From assembly GCA_031265435.1 (NCBI GenBank), contig JAISCR010000066.1, positions 1 to 64,000 of the forward strand: 64,000 nucleotides of DNA, written 5' to 3'. The DNA is from Treponema sp. GTDB taxonomy: Bacteria; Spirochaetota; Spirochaetia; Treponematales; Breznakiellaceae. Positions within the stretch are counted from its first letter, which is position 1. The number at the start of each line of letters is the position of its first letter. This document shows, one piece after another, positions 38,127 through 48,299 of the stretch. The notes below the pieces were generated by a model, which saw only the letters and a program-made list of their open reading frames with translations, had not been told where the DNA came from and made no database searches. Position numbers and translations under genes: made by a program.

Positions 38127-40811
38127 ATGGATAAGAGGATTCATTTTTTTAGCCAAAAGGATGTCATTCCCAGCACGATAGAGCCCGAACTCTTGGGCAT
38201 CAGGGGGCGGCAGCTGAATGAGTTTGCGGAATTGGGTTTTCCCATTCTGCCGGGCATCATTCTGGATACCGCCCTGGCTTCCGGGATAGACGGTAAGGCC
38301 ATTAAAAAGGATATTATGTTCCTGCTGGATAAATGTGCAAGTCTTGTGGGGAAGAAATACGGCGACGCGCAAAACCCCATGCTCTTGAAATTTGTCATCA
38401 GCTCCAACCTGGCCGTAACCACATATCCGGCCCTCCACAATTTCGGCCTGGTCAAACCGACCATCGAAGGTTTCGCCAACTGGGTGGGCAAGGATTTTGC
38501 CGCCCATGAAATCCTCTTTCTTGTTCGGGGTATGCTCAAGATTGAGGAGCGGATCAAGGAACTGGAAGGCAAGGATGGTGAACAGAAGGAGATTATTTCC
38601 TGCGGGAAAACCCTCAACCGGATGCTGGGCATATCGGGGCCTTCCAATGAACTGGGCGAAAAAGAAAAGCCCATCAAGATCACTAAAAGCGCCGACGAAT
38701 ACATGGACGAATATGCCCATTACTTCCCCCAGGGTTTCTTTGATTCCACGGAAAATCAAATCGTGCTCACCATGACGGAGATTTCCCGGATGCTGGCTAT
38801 GGATGATCAGAACGATAATGATACCGCTCTGGTGATTCAGCCCATGGTTTACGGAAACTACGGTAAGGATTCCTGCTCAGGCGATTTCTTCTCCCGCAAT
38901 GTGGTGACCGGCCAGAAGAAACTCCAGGGTGAATTCTTTCGGGGCAAATTCAACGAAGCGGGCGGCGCATCGGGCCAGTCCATCGAAAAAATCGGGGACA
39001 AGCACCTGAAGGATCTTCAGAAGATCGCCTGGACCCTGGAAGACAGGTTCAAGGAGATACGGCAGGTACGCTTTACCGTGGAAAACGGCAAGCTGTGGCT
39101 TATCGAACAACGGTTGATCGATCAGAAGTCCACCCAGGCGGACATCAAACTCCTCCTTGACCTTGCGGACAGAAAGATTGTTGACAAGGCCTATGTGGCG
39201 AAAGCCATTGAACCCCCGCGGCTCAATGAAATTCTCCATCCCGTTATCGATCCCGCATCGGTAAAGACCCTCAAGAGTTATTCAGGCGGTATTGCCGGCG
39301 CTCCCGGCGCCGCCATCGGCCGGGCCTACTTTACCACCGATTCACTGCTGGAAGCGAGGAAACTTGCCCTGCAGAAGGGTGAAGATGCCCGTTTTATTCT
39401 GGTAGCCATCTCTTCCTTTGCCGAGGATGTCAAGGCCATCGAGGTTTCTACCGGTGTACTCACCGCGGAAGGGGGTTATTCCGCCCACGCTTCGGTTGTT
39501 GCCCGGCAGTACGGCAAAGTGTCTCTGGTTACTCCGGGGATGAAGATTAAGAGCAAGGTTGCCAGCATCGGCAATATCACTTTTAAGGAAGGGGACTATA
39601 TAACCCTCAATGTGCCCTATTACGGAGAACCATCCGTATTTCTGGGAACGGCCAAACTTATTGAGCCTGATCCCAAGGAATCCGGACTTCTGGACTTTAT
39701 CGCCCTGTCCAAGAGTTTCCTCAAGAAATTTCATGTCCGGTGCAACGCGGATACGCCCAGAGACGCATCCCTTGCCCTGAGCTTCGGCGCGGAAGGCGTG
39801 GGGCTTTGCCGTACCGAGCACATGTTCTTCAAGGCGGAACGGATCATGGTCTTCCGTGACATGATCCTTTCGGATAACCCGGACGAACGGAAAAAAGCCC
39901 TGGCAAAGCTGCAGGTTATGCAGACTGAGGACTTTTACGGCATTCTCAAGGTAATGGCAGGCAAAGAGGTAACGATTAGGCTTCTCGACGCGCCTCTCCA
40001 CGAGTTTATGCCCCAGAACGACGAGAGCCTTGCCGAATACATCGGGCATGTGGAAAAGACCAAAAAGCGGAAGATTTCCAAGTCCGAGGTTGTAGGCAGT
40101 ATCGAGGCCCTCCATGAATTTAACCCCATGCTGGGCCACCGGGGCTGCCGTATTGCGGTGTCCTACCCCGAAATCTATGCCATGCAGGTACGGGCAATCT
40201 TTGACGCGGCTTACAAGCTCCGGGACGAAAAAGTGGATGTGCATCCGGAGATTATGGTGCCTATCGTCATGAACGCGTCGGAACTCAAGCTTATTGCCTA
40301 CGGGAAGAAGATCGAGGGTTCCAGTTACACCGGTATCGTGGATATCGAAGAAGCCCTTCGGGAAGAGAAGGGGGCCGCCCCGATAGAATTCCAGATCGGT
40401 ACCATGATAGAGCTGCCCGCGGCTGCCCTCGGAGCCGGGGACATCGCCAAGTACGGCCGCTTCTTCAGCTTTGGTACCAACGATCTGACTCAAACCACAC
40501 TGGGTATCAGCCGGGACGACTTTACCGCGTTTATGCCGGACTACACGCTCTTTGACCTTATCCTGGGGAATCCCTTTAGTAACCTGGATCCCCGTGTCAA
40601 GGAACTTATCGCTCTGGCGGTACAGCGCGGAAGGCTAACCAGGCCCGATCTGGTATGCGGTCTCTGCGGCGAGCACGGCGCCAATCCGGGTAACGTGCGC
40701 TTCTGCATGGATGCGGGGCTCAACTATGTGTCTTGTTCACCCTACTCGGTGCCCATAGCGCTGCTTGCGGTCGCCCAGGCGGAACTGGAGAACGCGGAGT
40801 CAGCGAAATAA
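38127..40811 (+). CDS. Pyruvate phosphate dikinase-like / PEP-utilizing enzyme
   Basis: GVLTAEGGYSAHASVVARQYG (phospho-His region), GVGLCRTEHMFF, GHRGCRIAVSYPEIYAMQ, FFSFGTNDLTQTTLGISRDD, CGLCGEHGANP. Confidence 0.88.
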   Translation: MDKRIHFFSQKDVIPSTIEPELLGIRGRQLNEFAELGFPILPGIILDTALASGIDGKAIKKDIMFLLDKCASLVGKKYGDAQNPMLLKFVISSNLAVTTYPALHNFGLVKPTIEGFANWVGKDFAAHEILFLVRGMLKIEERIKELEGKDGEQKEIISCGKTLNRMLGISGPSNELGEKEKPIKITKSADEYMDEYAHYFPQGFFDSTENQIVLTMTEISRMLAMDDQNDNDTALVIQPMVYGNYGKDSCSGDFFSRNVVTGQKKLQGEFFRGKFNEAGGASGQSIEKIGDKHLKDLQKIAWTLEDRFKEIRQVRFTVENGKLWLIEQRLIDQKSTQADIKLLLDLADRKIVDKAYVAKAIEPPRLNEILHPVIDPASVKTLKSYSGGIAGAPGAAIGRAYFTTDSLLEARKLALQKGEDARFILVAISSFAEDVKAIEVSTGVLTAEGGYSAHASVVARQYGKVSLVTPGMKIKSKVASIGNITFKEGDYITLNVPYYGEPSVFLGTAKLIEPDPKESGLLDFIALSKSFLKKFHVRCNADTPRDASLALSFGAEGVGLCRTEHMFFKAERIMVFRDMILSDNPDERKKALAKLQVMQTEDFYGILKVMAGKEVTIRLLDAPLHEFMPQNDESLAEYIGHVEKTKKRKISKSEVVGSIEALHEFNPMLGHRGCRIAVSYPEIYAMQVRAIFDAAYKLRDEKVDVHPEIMVPIVMNASELKLIAYGKKIEGSSYTGIVDIEEALREEKGAAPIEFQIGTMIELPAAALGAGDIAKYGRFFSFGTNDLTQTTLGISRDDFTAFMPDYTLFDLILGNPFSNLDPRVKELIALAVQRGRLTRPDLVCGLCGEHGANPGNVRFCMDAGLNYVSCSPYSVPIALLAVAQAELENAESAK

Positions 40812-40816
40812 AAAGA

Positions 40817-40846
40817 AAAAAAGCCGCCTTCGGGCGGCTTTTTTGT
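40817..40846. terminator. Bidirectional terminator between ppdK-like gene and 40863..41444
   Basis: AAAAAAAGCCGCC-ttcg-GGCGGCTTTTTT. Confidence 0.92.
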
Positions 40847-40862
40847 GCTCATTATGGAAAGC

Positions 40863-41444
40863 TCAACTTTCTCCGAAATCGGCCTTGAATGCCATTGTCT
40901 TTTCGAGGGTGGCGGCAATCTGTTTTGCGGCCTTTTTGGCATCCGTCTGGGGAACTCCCGCATCGTTGTTTAAGGATTTTTCAAAAAACACAGCCAGGGT
41001 GGCATAAATATCCGGCGCGTCATAGAATAAAAAGGCAATATTAAAGCCGGCGGGTTTTGCCACGGTAAAGGCCGACAGGGACTCGTTGGGCTTCTTGCCG
41101 ATCATGATCTTGATCTGGTTTTTTGTGATGATGGTGTCAATTTCACTGAAGCGGAGGGGAATCTGCTGGGTCTTGTCCCGCAGGTACGGCTCGGTTCCCT
41201 TATGGGGATAGGAAGCCGGTTCGATGAGCAGATGCAATTTTTTACCGGAAGACTGGAAAGTGAGTCCTTCGCCATCGGGGTAGATCGCCTTGACTCCCGA
41301 GTAGCTTATTACTTCGTATATGGAATAGCCGGTTTTCCCCTCAATAAAGGATGAGACGATATATGCCTTATCTTTGGGTAATTTATCCTGACTATACGCT
41401 TCAAAAAGATCCATTGCCTTGACTGCCATAACAGCCCCCTTCAA
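40863..41444 (-). CDS. Conserved hypothetical protein
   Basis: Intact ORF between a terminator and an AT-rich region; likely start inside at MAVKAMDLFEAY. Confidence 0.65.
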   Translation of the reverse strand: MKGAVMAVKAMDLFEAYSQDKLPKDKAYIVSSFIEGKTGYSIYEVISYSGVKAIYPDGEGLTFQSSGKKLHLLIEPASYPHKGTEPYLRDKTQQIPLRFSEIDTIITKNQIKIMIGKKPNESLSAFTVAKPAGFNIAFLFYDAPDIYATLAVFFEKSLNNDAGVPQTDAKKAAKQIAATLEKTMAFKADFGES

Positions 41445-41563
41445 TTTTCCTTATTCTTTCGAATGAGGTTTCTTAAGTTTCTATCAATGTTTATTTTATT
41501 CGAATACGGAAAAAAAATCCAGTATCATTTTTTAAATTTCAAGGCTCCTGGTTTAAGCCTCAT

Positions 41564-43741
41564 TTACGGGCTGCCTTTTGGGGAGGAGGAGGCTTTTTCG
41601 GCCTGCTTCTCGTACTTTGCCGCGGCGGCCTTGTCTCCGATATTCCGGGAGAGGACTGCCATGCAGCGCCAGGGCCTTTCATCCCCGGGAGCGCGGGCAG
41701 CGGCTTCCCTGAAACAGTCAAAGGCCTTCTCCGTCTTTTTTTGCCGGGAAAGGACGAGGCCCAGGGCCATGGGTAATTCTGCCGCGGCGGGGAGCAGGGG
41801 GAGGGCGCTTTCCAGGATGGCGGCCGCATAGTCCGGCGCTCCCGCCCGTTCGAGGCAGCCTGAATATTCGAGGATCAGGTTTAGCGACCGGGGATTTTCC
41901 TTGAGGAGGGCCTTGAGGAACACGGCGGCTTCCCGATAGCGGCCTGTCTTGCGGTAACAGTAGGCGAGAACCCGGCGGAGGCTGGGATTCCGGGGTTCCC
42001 ACGCGAGAAGGGTTTCGAGGTCTGCGGCCGCATCCTGATATTCAAAGGTATGAACCAGATAGAGGGCCCGTTCACGGCGGATCGTATAATTATCCGGCCA
42101 GCGTTTAAGATATTCACCGTAAGCCTCCCGGAGTTCCCGATGCGTTTGATCCAGGCCCTGTCTTTGCAATACATACTCTCCTTTTGCGAGGAGGCCGGGG
42201 GAACGCCGATCGCTTCCTTTGGAAATTGCCTGTCCGCCGCCGTTTTCGATGGTTTGTGCCTCAAGAGCCGCAATCTGACCAAGCCAGGCGCGTTCATGGC
42301 CCGGCTGAACGAGAAACACCTTCCGGAACCACTCACGGGCTTCTTCAATCAGGCCTATGCGGAGATAACGTTCCGCCAGGGCATACATGATGTCCGGATC
42401 GGGCCCCCAGCGGCGGATTGCCTCCTGCAGGCGCCCAATGACGGGAATATCATCTTCCCCTGTCCGGCCTTCCAGAAGGATGGAAAAACGGGCGATAAAT
42501 TCCCTGTCGCCTCCAAGTCTCCCTGCTGTTTTTATGGCATTCCGCAGGGCTTTCCAGTTTTCGCTTTCCCAGGCCACAAGGAGTTTTTCGTAGGCAATCT
42601 GAACGGCGGAATCATCGATCTCTCCCGCCCTGTCCAGATGGTTAAGGGAGGCGGAGTAGTCCCGGAGTTTCCGCAGGGCTTCGGCATACATGGTATGGAC
42701 TACCGCATCCTGGGGAGACGGCCTTATTCCCGAAGACGCGTTTCTTTTTGATTCCCGCCTGAGCCATGCCTTGCAGGCTTCCGCCGCCTGCCTCCATTCT
42801 CCCGCTCCGAGAAGGGAACGGATCATGAAGAGATCGACAATCTCACTATTCCAGGGGAGTTCTTCATCCGGCGGGAGAAGCACAGAATTTTTTGTCCCCG
42901 CCTTGCGGATAAGGTCAATCTCTTTCCTGGCTTCCGCCGCCTGGCCGAGGGCCATGAGGATCGATGCCCGGTACCAGCGTATGCTCTTGTCCGAAGGGGA
43001 CGCTTTCAGGGCTTCGGTGTAGTGATCCAGGGCCTCTTTCCGCAGTCCAAGTTCCCGGCAGGCTCTGCCCAGTTCCAGACGGAGAAGAGGGCTGGACACC
43101 GCCTGGGAGCCGCCGTTTTCCAAAACAAAACGGAGCATCTGTCTTCCCAGGTCATAGTCTTCGTTCCTGCAGAGTTTGATGCCCCGGATAAAGAGGGCAT
43201 TGAGATACGCGCGGTAGATCTTCGGGTTTTCGGGGGCGGCCTCTACCGCTTCCCGGAGTGTCTCAACCGCCGGCCCGGAGCGACGGGATTTCAGGTAGGC
43301 AACACCCAGAAAGGCCTGTATTTCTCCCTCATGGCCGCGGGAGAGGGAGGGAAGGGCCAGTTCGACAGCCTTGCGGAAGAAGGGAACGGCCCGCTGGGGC
43401 AGAGTCAGGGAAAGGCAGGCCCTTCCCGCGAAGAAGTAGCCTTCGCAGGATTCAGGTCTTATGCGTATGTAGTCGTTGAAACAGGCCAGGGCCCGGGCAT
43501 GATCTCCTGTTGCGTGGAAAGATCTGCCCAAGTAGAGGTACGCTTCCGCGGGGGCATCGGGATTTGAAAGTATCTCCCCCAGAATGAGGATCGCTTTCTT
43601 GTAATCCCGGCTTTTACCCGCGCGGATAGCTTCTTCAAGAGAGGAATCTTTTTTACGCCGTTTCCCCGTTGAGGCCGCAAGAGCGGAACTTTTGCCTTCA
43701 TTTCGTTTCGACCCGGCCGGCCTTTCGGGGTTTTTTTTCAA
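41564..43741 (-). CDS. Tetratricopeptide repeat protein
   Basis: Repeated TPR units (AEAYLYLGRSFHATGDHARALACFNDYIRIRPES; PSLRRVLAYCYRKTGRYREAAVFLKALLKENP). Confidence 0.9.
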   Translation of the reverse strand: MKKNPERPAGSKRNEGKSSALAASTGKRRKKDSSLEEAIRAGKSRDYKKAILILGEILSNPDAPAEAYLYLGRSFHATGDHARALACFNDYIRIRPESCEGYFFAGRACLSLTLPQRAVPFFRKAVELALPSLSRGHEGEIQAFLGVAYLKSRRSGPAVETLREAVEAAPENPKIYRAYLNALFIRGIKLCRNEDYDLGRQMLRFVLENGGSQAVSSPLLRLELGRACRELGLRKEALDHYTEALKASPSDKSIRWYRASILMALGQAAEARKEIDLIRKAGTKNSVLLPPDEELPWNSEIVDLFMIRSLLGAGEWRQAAEACKAWLRRESKRNASSGIRPSPQDAVVHTMYAEALRKLRDYSASLNHLDRAGEIDDSAVQIAYEKLLVAWESENWKALRNAIKTAGRLGGDREFIARFSILLEGRTGEDDIPVIGRLQEAIRRWGPDPDIMYALAERYLRIGLIEEAREWFRKVFLVQPGHERAWLGQIAALEAQTIENGGGQAISKGSDRRSPGLLAKGEYVLQRQGLDQTHRELREAYGEYLKRWPDNYTIRRERALYLVHTFEYQDAAADLETLLAWEPRNPSLRRVLAYCYRKTGRYREAAVFLKALLKENPRSLNLILEYSGCLERAGAPDYAAAILESALPLLPAAAELPMALGLVLSRQKKTEKAFDCFREAAARAPGDERPWRCMAVLSRNIGDKAAAAKYEKQAEKASSSPKGSP

Positions 43742-43746
43742 AACAT

Positions 43747-44742
43747 TTATTTTGCCCGGGAAAGAGTCACCGCCGCGGTTGTGACTATATCATCTACCGA
43801 GGCGCCCCGGGAAAGGTCGCTTATAGGCTTTGCAAAGCCCTGAAGGAAGGGGCCGAATGCTTCCGCCTTGCCGAGGCGCTGTACCAGCTTGTAACCGATA
43901 TTGCCTGCGCCCAGATCCGGGAAGATCAGGGTATTTACCCTGCCTTTTACCGGGCTTCCCGGAGCTTTTTTGTCGGTAACCGACGGCACCAGAGCCGCGT
44001 CCGCCTGAAGTTCTCCGTCAAAAACGAAGTTCGGCTTTCGGCCTTTAAGGATCTCTACCGCAGTCTGCACCTTTGTCACATCATCATGTTTGGCGGAACC
44101 CTTGGTGGAGAATGACATGAGGGCAACTACCGGTTCAACGCCGAGGAATTCCCGGCAGCTCTGGGCGGCGCTTTCCGCAATATCGGCCAGTTGTTCAGCC
44201 GTGGGATCGGGTATAACGGCGCAGTCGGAGAAGATGAGGTTTCCTTCCTTGCCCCAGGCAGGATCGGCGGTCTGCATGACAAAGCAGGAGGAAGCCGTCT
44301 TGAGACCCGGAACGGTACCGATAATAGCAAGGCCTGAGCGGAGCACGTCCCCGGTGGTATTTTCCGCGCCGGCCACCGAAACATCGGCGGCCCCCATACG
44401 AACCATCATGGAACCCCAGCGAAGGGGATCTGTTATATCAATTTTGGCCTGTTCTTCGGTCATTCCCTTGTGTTTGCGCAATTCAAAGTACTCATGGGCA
44501 TAGGCATCCAGCTCTTTATCAATATGGGGATTGATGATGGCTATGCCCTCAAGGTGGACCCCCTGCTGTTCGGCAATGGCCTCGATTTCCGATTCTTTGC
44601 CGAGAAGGACAACGGAAGCCGCAAGGCTTTCATCCGCCAGAATTCTGGCCGCTTTAACCGTCCGCGGTTCGGTTCCTTCGGGCAGCACCAGCCGTTTCTG
44701 CATCGATCTGGCCTTGGCCCGCATATCTTTTACAAAGTCCAT
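43747..44742 (-). CDS. pta: Phosphate acetyltransferase
   Basis: RLVLPEGTEPRTVKAARIL; MMVRMGAADVSVAGAENTTGDVLRSGL; NTLIFPDLGAGNIGYKLVQRLGKAEAFGP. Confidence 0.96.
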   Translation of the reverse strand: MDFVKDMRAKARSMQKRLVLPEGTEPRTVKAARILADESLAASVVLLGKESEIEAIAEQQGVHLEGIAIINPHIDKELDAYAHEYFELRKHKGMTEEQAKIDITDPLRWGSMMVRMGAADVSVAGAENTTGDVLRSGLAIIGTVPGLKTASSCFVMQTADPAWGKEGNLIFSDCAVIPDPTAEQLADIAESAAQSCREFLGVEPVVALMSFSTKGSAKHDDVTKVQTAVEILKGRKPNFVFDGELQADAALVPSVTDKKAPGSPVKGRVNTLIFPDLGAGNIGYKLVQRLGKAEAFGPFLQGFAKPISDLSRGASVDDIVTTAAVTLSRAK

Positions 44743-44879
44743 GATCCGCCTCCTTTACCTAAAGGTAACATTCCTATTAAGCATAAACCTATCCGGTTTA
44801 TAGAGCAAGGTCTCGGGTCTTGACCTTGAACCATGCTCATGGCAGAATTTGGTATATAATTGGTATGGGGGGAGTTTTA

Positions 44880-45242
44880 ATGACCGATGTCCATAATGAT
44901 GCTCTTGAAGATGAAGATTTTGACACCGTTCTATCGGCGGACATTGAATTTAACGGAACCCTCAATTTTGAAAAATCCTTTCTGATCCGGGGAAAGATGT
45001 CCGGGAATATCATCGCCAAAGGGCTTCTCGTGATCGATGAAGACGCGGTAGTAGAGGCGAATATACAGGCCGGCCGGGTGGTGATCCGGGGGAAGGTAAA
45101 GGGAAATGTGACGGCTGCCGAAAAGGTGGAGCTTACCATCTCGGGGAAGCTTATAGGAAATGTGACGGCTCCGGAAATCCTTATGGAGACCGGTTGTACC
45201 TTCAACGGGCTCTGTACCATGACCGGTAAAATCGGCGGTTAG
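44880..45242 (+). CDS. Bactofilin (polymer-forming cytoskeletal protein)
   Basis: LSADIEFNGTLNFEKSFLIRGKMSGNIIAKGLLVIDEDAVVEANIQAGRVVIRGKVKGNVTAAEKVELTISGKLIGNV; start set at ATG 44880 with GGGGAG upstream. Confidence 0.9.
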   Translation: MTDVHNDALEDEDFDTVLSADIEFNGTLNFEKSFLIRGKMSGNIIAKGLLVIDEDAVVEANIQAGRVVIRGKVKGNVTAAEKVELTISGKLIGNVTAPEILMETGCTFNGLCTMTGKIGG

Positions 45243-45243
45243 C

Positions 45244-45876
45244 ATGAAGCTTTTCGGCCGTATTGTCCTGTGCGTCACGCTGGTTTCCCTGAGCGGCTAT
45301 GTTTTTGCCCAGACCCGGCCCGATGCACTGGCGGAATACCGGAATGGAAACTACGAGAGGGCGGTGCTAATCTGCAGAAATGAATTGAATCTGAATCCCC
45401 GTAATCTGGAATCCCATGTGGTGATCTGCTGGGCTCTTCTGCGGCTGAACCGCTATACGGAAGCCCAAAGCTATGCCAGAGCGGCGCAGAATTTGAGCCG
45501 TTATGATGCGCGGATCATCGAGGTTTTCGGTGAGATTAACTATTTTGAAGGCCGGAATAATGAGGCGCTGCAGTATTTTCAGGAGTATATCAATCTGGCT
45601 CCCGAAGGGCAGCGCATAGAAACGGTCTACTACTATATCGGGGAGATCTATATCCGTCTGGGGCGTTTCCGTCACGCGGACATTGCCCTTTCCACGGCGG
45701 TTCATTGGCGGCCCGATAACGCGGAATGGTGGACACGGCTTGCCTATGCCAGGGAAAATGCCGGAGATCTTGGCGAAGCGGTAAAGGCCTATGAAAAGGC
45801 CCTGGAACTGAATTCCCGGCTTAACGATGCCCGGCGGGGGCTGGAACGGGTGCGGCAGGCCCTGGCCTCCCGGTAG
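45244..45876 (+). CDS. Tetratricopeptide repeat protein
   Basis: Signal peptide plus TPR units (TVYYYIGEIYIRLGRFRHADIALSTAVHWRPDNAEWWTRLAYARENAGD). Confidence 0.88.
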   Translation: MKLFGRIVLCVTLVSLSGYVFAQTRPDALAEYRNGNYERAVLICRNELNLNPRNLESHVVICWALLRLNRYTEAQSYARAAQNLSRYDARIIEVFGEINYFEGRNNEALQYFQEYINLAPEGQRIETVYYYIGEIYIRLGRFRHADIALSTAVHWRPDNAEWWTRLAYARENAGDLGEAVKAYEKALELNSRLNDARRGLERVRQALASR

Positions 45877-45909
45877 CGGAAGAATTGTGTACTTTTTAAG
45901 GTTAGCGCT

Positions 45910-47346
45910 TTGACTCTTCCCTTTTCTTTTTCGATTTATACACTTGGCTGTAAACTCAATCAGCTTGAAAGCGAGGCTCTTGCCGGCGCCTTTGCCGCCG
46001 CGGGTTTCAGGGTGCTTTCCCGGCCCGAAGGAGCGCACGGAGAGGCTCCCGATATTACCGCGGTAAATACCTGTACGGTAACCGGCAAGGCTGAGCAGAA
46101 GGCCAGAAGAGTTATCCGTAAGCTGTTACGGGATTGTCCTTCCTCCTGTGTGCTGGTAACAGGCTGCTATGCGGAGCTTGACCGGGAAGAGCTTGAAACG
46201 CTTGCCCTGGAAAGCGGGGCCTTGAGTAAAACGGGGGAGCGGAGGCTTTTTATCATTCCGGGAAGAGGGAAAAAGATTCTGCAGACCCTGCCCGCTTTTC
46301 TTGCCTCTGCCCTGCCTGAAGATCGGCAGGAACTGCCCGCTTTGATTCAATCCTGGATGGATACACATGAAGGGAACAGGGAAACTCAGGATGAAGATGA
46401 GCCTGACTGGCCCGACCCTCAAGGTTCCTTCTTCCGTTCCAGGGCCTTTATAAAGATCCAGGACGGCTGCGACAAGCACTGCAGCTTTTGCCGGGTACGG
46501 CTTGCCAGGGGGAGAAGCGTAAGCCTGGAAGCGGAACAAGTGCTGGCCCGGCTCCGGGACCTTGAGGCCCGGGGTTTGGGGGAAGCGGTACTGACAGGGG
46601 TAAACATAGGCCTCTACCGGGCCGCCGCGGGAAAAACGGAACTGAACATGGCCGGACTTTTAAAGTTTCTGCTTGAGGGAACTGCCGCAATAGCCCTGCG
46701 GCTTTCTTCCCTGGAACCGGATGAAATGACAGAGGATCTCTTTGAGATTCTCAAGTCCGCACGGATACGATCCCACTTTCATATTTCGGTACAGTCGGGA
46801 AGCGCCGCGGTTTTAAAAAGGATGGGGAGAAACTACGGCCCCCACACCGTTGAGGCGGCCGCCGCCCGGCTGCGGGAACTGAAGGATGATCCCTTCCTGG
46901 CCTGCGACATCATTACCGGCTTTCCGGGGGAAGGGGAGAGGGACTTTGAAGAAACCTTTGAACTCTGCCGCCGGATCGGTTTTGCCTGGATACACGCCTT
47001 CCCCTATTCCCCGCGGCCGGGAACAGCGGCGGCCTCCATGAAGCCTTTGGTAAGCGAAAGGGAAGCGGGGAAGCGGGTAGCGGCTTTAATGGAGCTTGCC
47101 AGACAGGGGAGGGCCGCTTATGTACAACGCTGGCTGGGCCGCAGTGTAGAAGCGGTTTGCGAGAGCGGGGAAGATCCATGTCTTTTCCACGCGGTATCGG
47201 AAAATTATCTCAGGCTTCTGTGCAGAAGCGTTCCGGGAGAAGAGAGTCCCCTGCCGGGAAGGGCCTTTACATGCAGAATAAACGCACCGGAGAATTCGGG
47301 TGAAGCCGATGCCGCAGGGGAAATACTGAAGAAGAGCAGAGGCTAA
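45910..47346 (+). CDS. mtaB: tRNA (N6-threonylcarbamoyladenosine) methylthiotransferase, MtaB-like
   Basis: IYTLGCKLNQLESEAL; VNTCTVTGKAEQKARRVIRK; QDGCDKHCSFCRVRLARGRS. Confidence 0.9.
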   Translation: MTLPFSFSIYTLGCKLNQLESEALAGAFAAAGFRVLSRPEGAHGEAPDITAVNTCTVTGKAEQKARRVIRKLLRDCPSSCVLVTGCYAELDREELETLALESGALSKTGERRLFIIPGRGKKILQTLPAFLASALPEDRQELPALIQSWMDTHEGNRETQDEDEPDWPDPQGSFFRSRAFIKIQDGCDKHCSFCRVRLARGRSVSLEAEQVLARLRDLEARGLGEAVLTGVNIGLYRAAAGKTELNMAGLLKFLLEGTAAIALRLSSLEPDEMTEDLFEILKSARIRSHFHISVQSGSAAVLKRMGRNYGPHTVEAAAARLRELKDDPFLACDIITGFPGEGERDFEETFELCRRIGFAWIHAFPYSPRPGTAAASMKPLVSEREAGKRVAALMELARQGRAAYVQRWLGRSVEAVCESGEDPCLFHAVSENYLRLLCRSVPGEESPLPGRAFTCRINAPENSGEADAAGEILKKSRG

Positions 47347-47417
47347 GTGGCGTCTGTGCCGATCTTCGGAAGCGGGGGACATTGTCAAACCGGTTTTAAT
47401 CATAGTATAATGCGATC

Positions 47418-48287
47418 ATGTGTAAGTCTCAGGGTGATATGTTTTCCCGATTGCCCCTCATCGAGATGTCTTCCCGGTACTCGATCAGAAAATTTCCTCT
47501 CCACATATTGACTATACTCTCGGGTCACAGCAACGAAACATCCCGATATTGTCAGGACAGCAAAAATAAAGAATGTACATCCTATGTGGTCTGGCAATAT
47601 ACCTTGTCCGGAAAAGGCTGTATCAACTTGAACGATACCTGTTATGATCTGTTTCCCGGTTCTCTTATGATCGTATCGGTACCTGGCCCCCATATGTATT
47701 ATCTTCCGGAAGATTCAACCCATTGGGAATTTGTTTTTCTTGCTATGGTGGGCAGGGAAGCGGTTCGAATAACAAAGATGATAGAACAGCATTTGGGTAA
47801 TATAATTGATGCGGTAAAGATTCCAAAAACATTAGCAGTACTGTATGAATTTTTAGAAAATATTTTGTCAGAAAAAATAAACAATCCTTTTATCAATTCA
47901 AAATATTCCTACCTATTATGCATGACATTGATGGAAGAAATCGGAACAATCCGGCAGGTGGAAGGGACAAGATCATTTGAAAAAGTTATTCTTTTTTTGA
48001 AAAAAAACATCCAGCGGGATATTTCGGTAAAAGAAATGGCGGAAGTAATGCGGTTGAGCAGTTCCCATTTTACCCGTCTTTTCGGCAAAGAAATGGGATT
48101 GAGTCCCAGGAAGTACCTGGAAGATCTCCGGCTCAGAATCGCAATGGATATTCTATTTGAGGACAAGGCGACAATCAAGGAAATTGCCGCACGGTGCGGA
48201 ATCTACGATGTAAACTATTTTTGCCATCTGTTCAAAAAACATTATGGTATTTCTCCAAAAAAATATAAAGCCCGCGAAGGAATATAA
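47418..48287 (+). CDS. AraC family transcriptional regulator
   Basis: Cupin-like N-terminus; C-terminal double HTH (DISVKEMAEVMRLSSSHFTRLFGKEMGLSPRKYLEDLRLRIAMDILFEDKATIKEIAARCGIYDVNYFCHLFKKHYGISPKKYK). Confidence 0.96.
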   Translation: MCKSQGDMFSRLPLIEMSSRYSIRKFPLHILTILSGHSNETSRYCQDSKNKECTSYVVWQYTLSGKGCINLNDTCYDLFPGSLMIVSVPGPHMYYLPEDSTHWEFVFLAMVGREAVRITKMIEQHLGNIIDAVKIPKTLAVLYEFLENILSEKINNPFINSKYSYLLCMTLMEEIGTIRQVEGTRSFEKVILFLKKNIQRDISVKEMAEVMRLSSSHFTRLFGKEMGLSPRKYLEDLRLRIAMDILFEDKATIKEIAARCGIYDVNYFCHLFKKHYGISPKKYKAREGI

Positions 48288-48299
48288 GCCGATAAATAT

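Noticed and set aside
39342-40493. 383 aa minus-strand ORF opposite the PPDK-like gene
   Set aside because: Antisense to conserved PEP-utilizing motifs; no recognisable domain.
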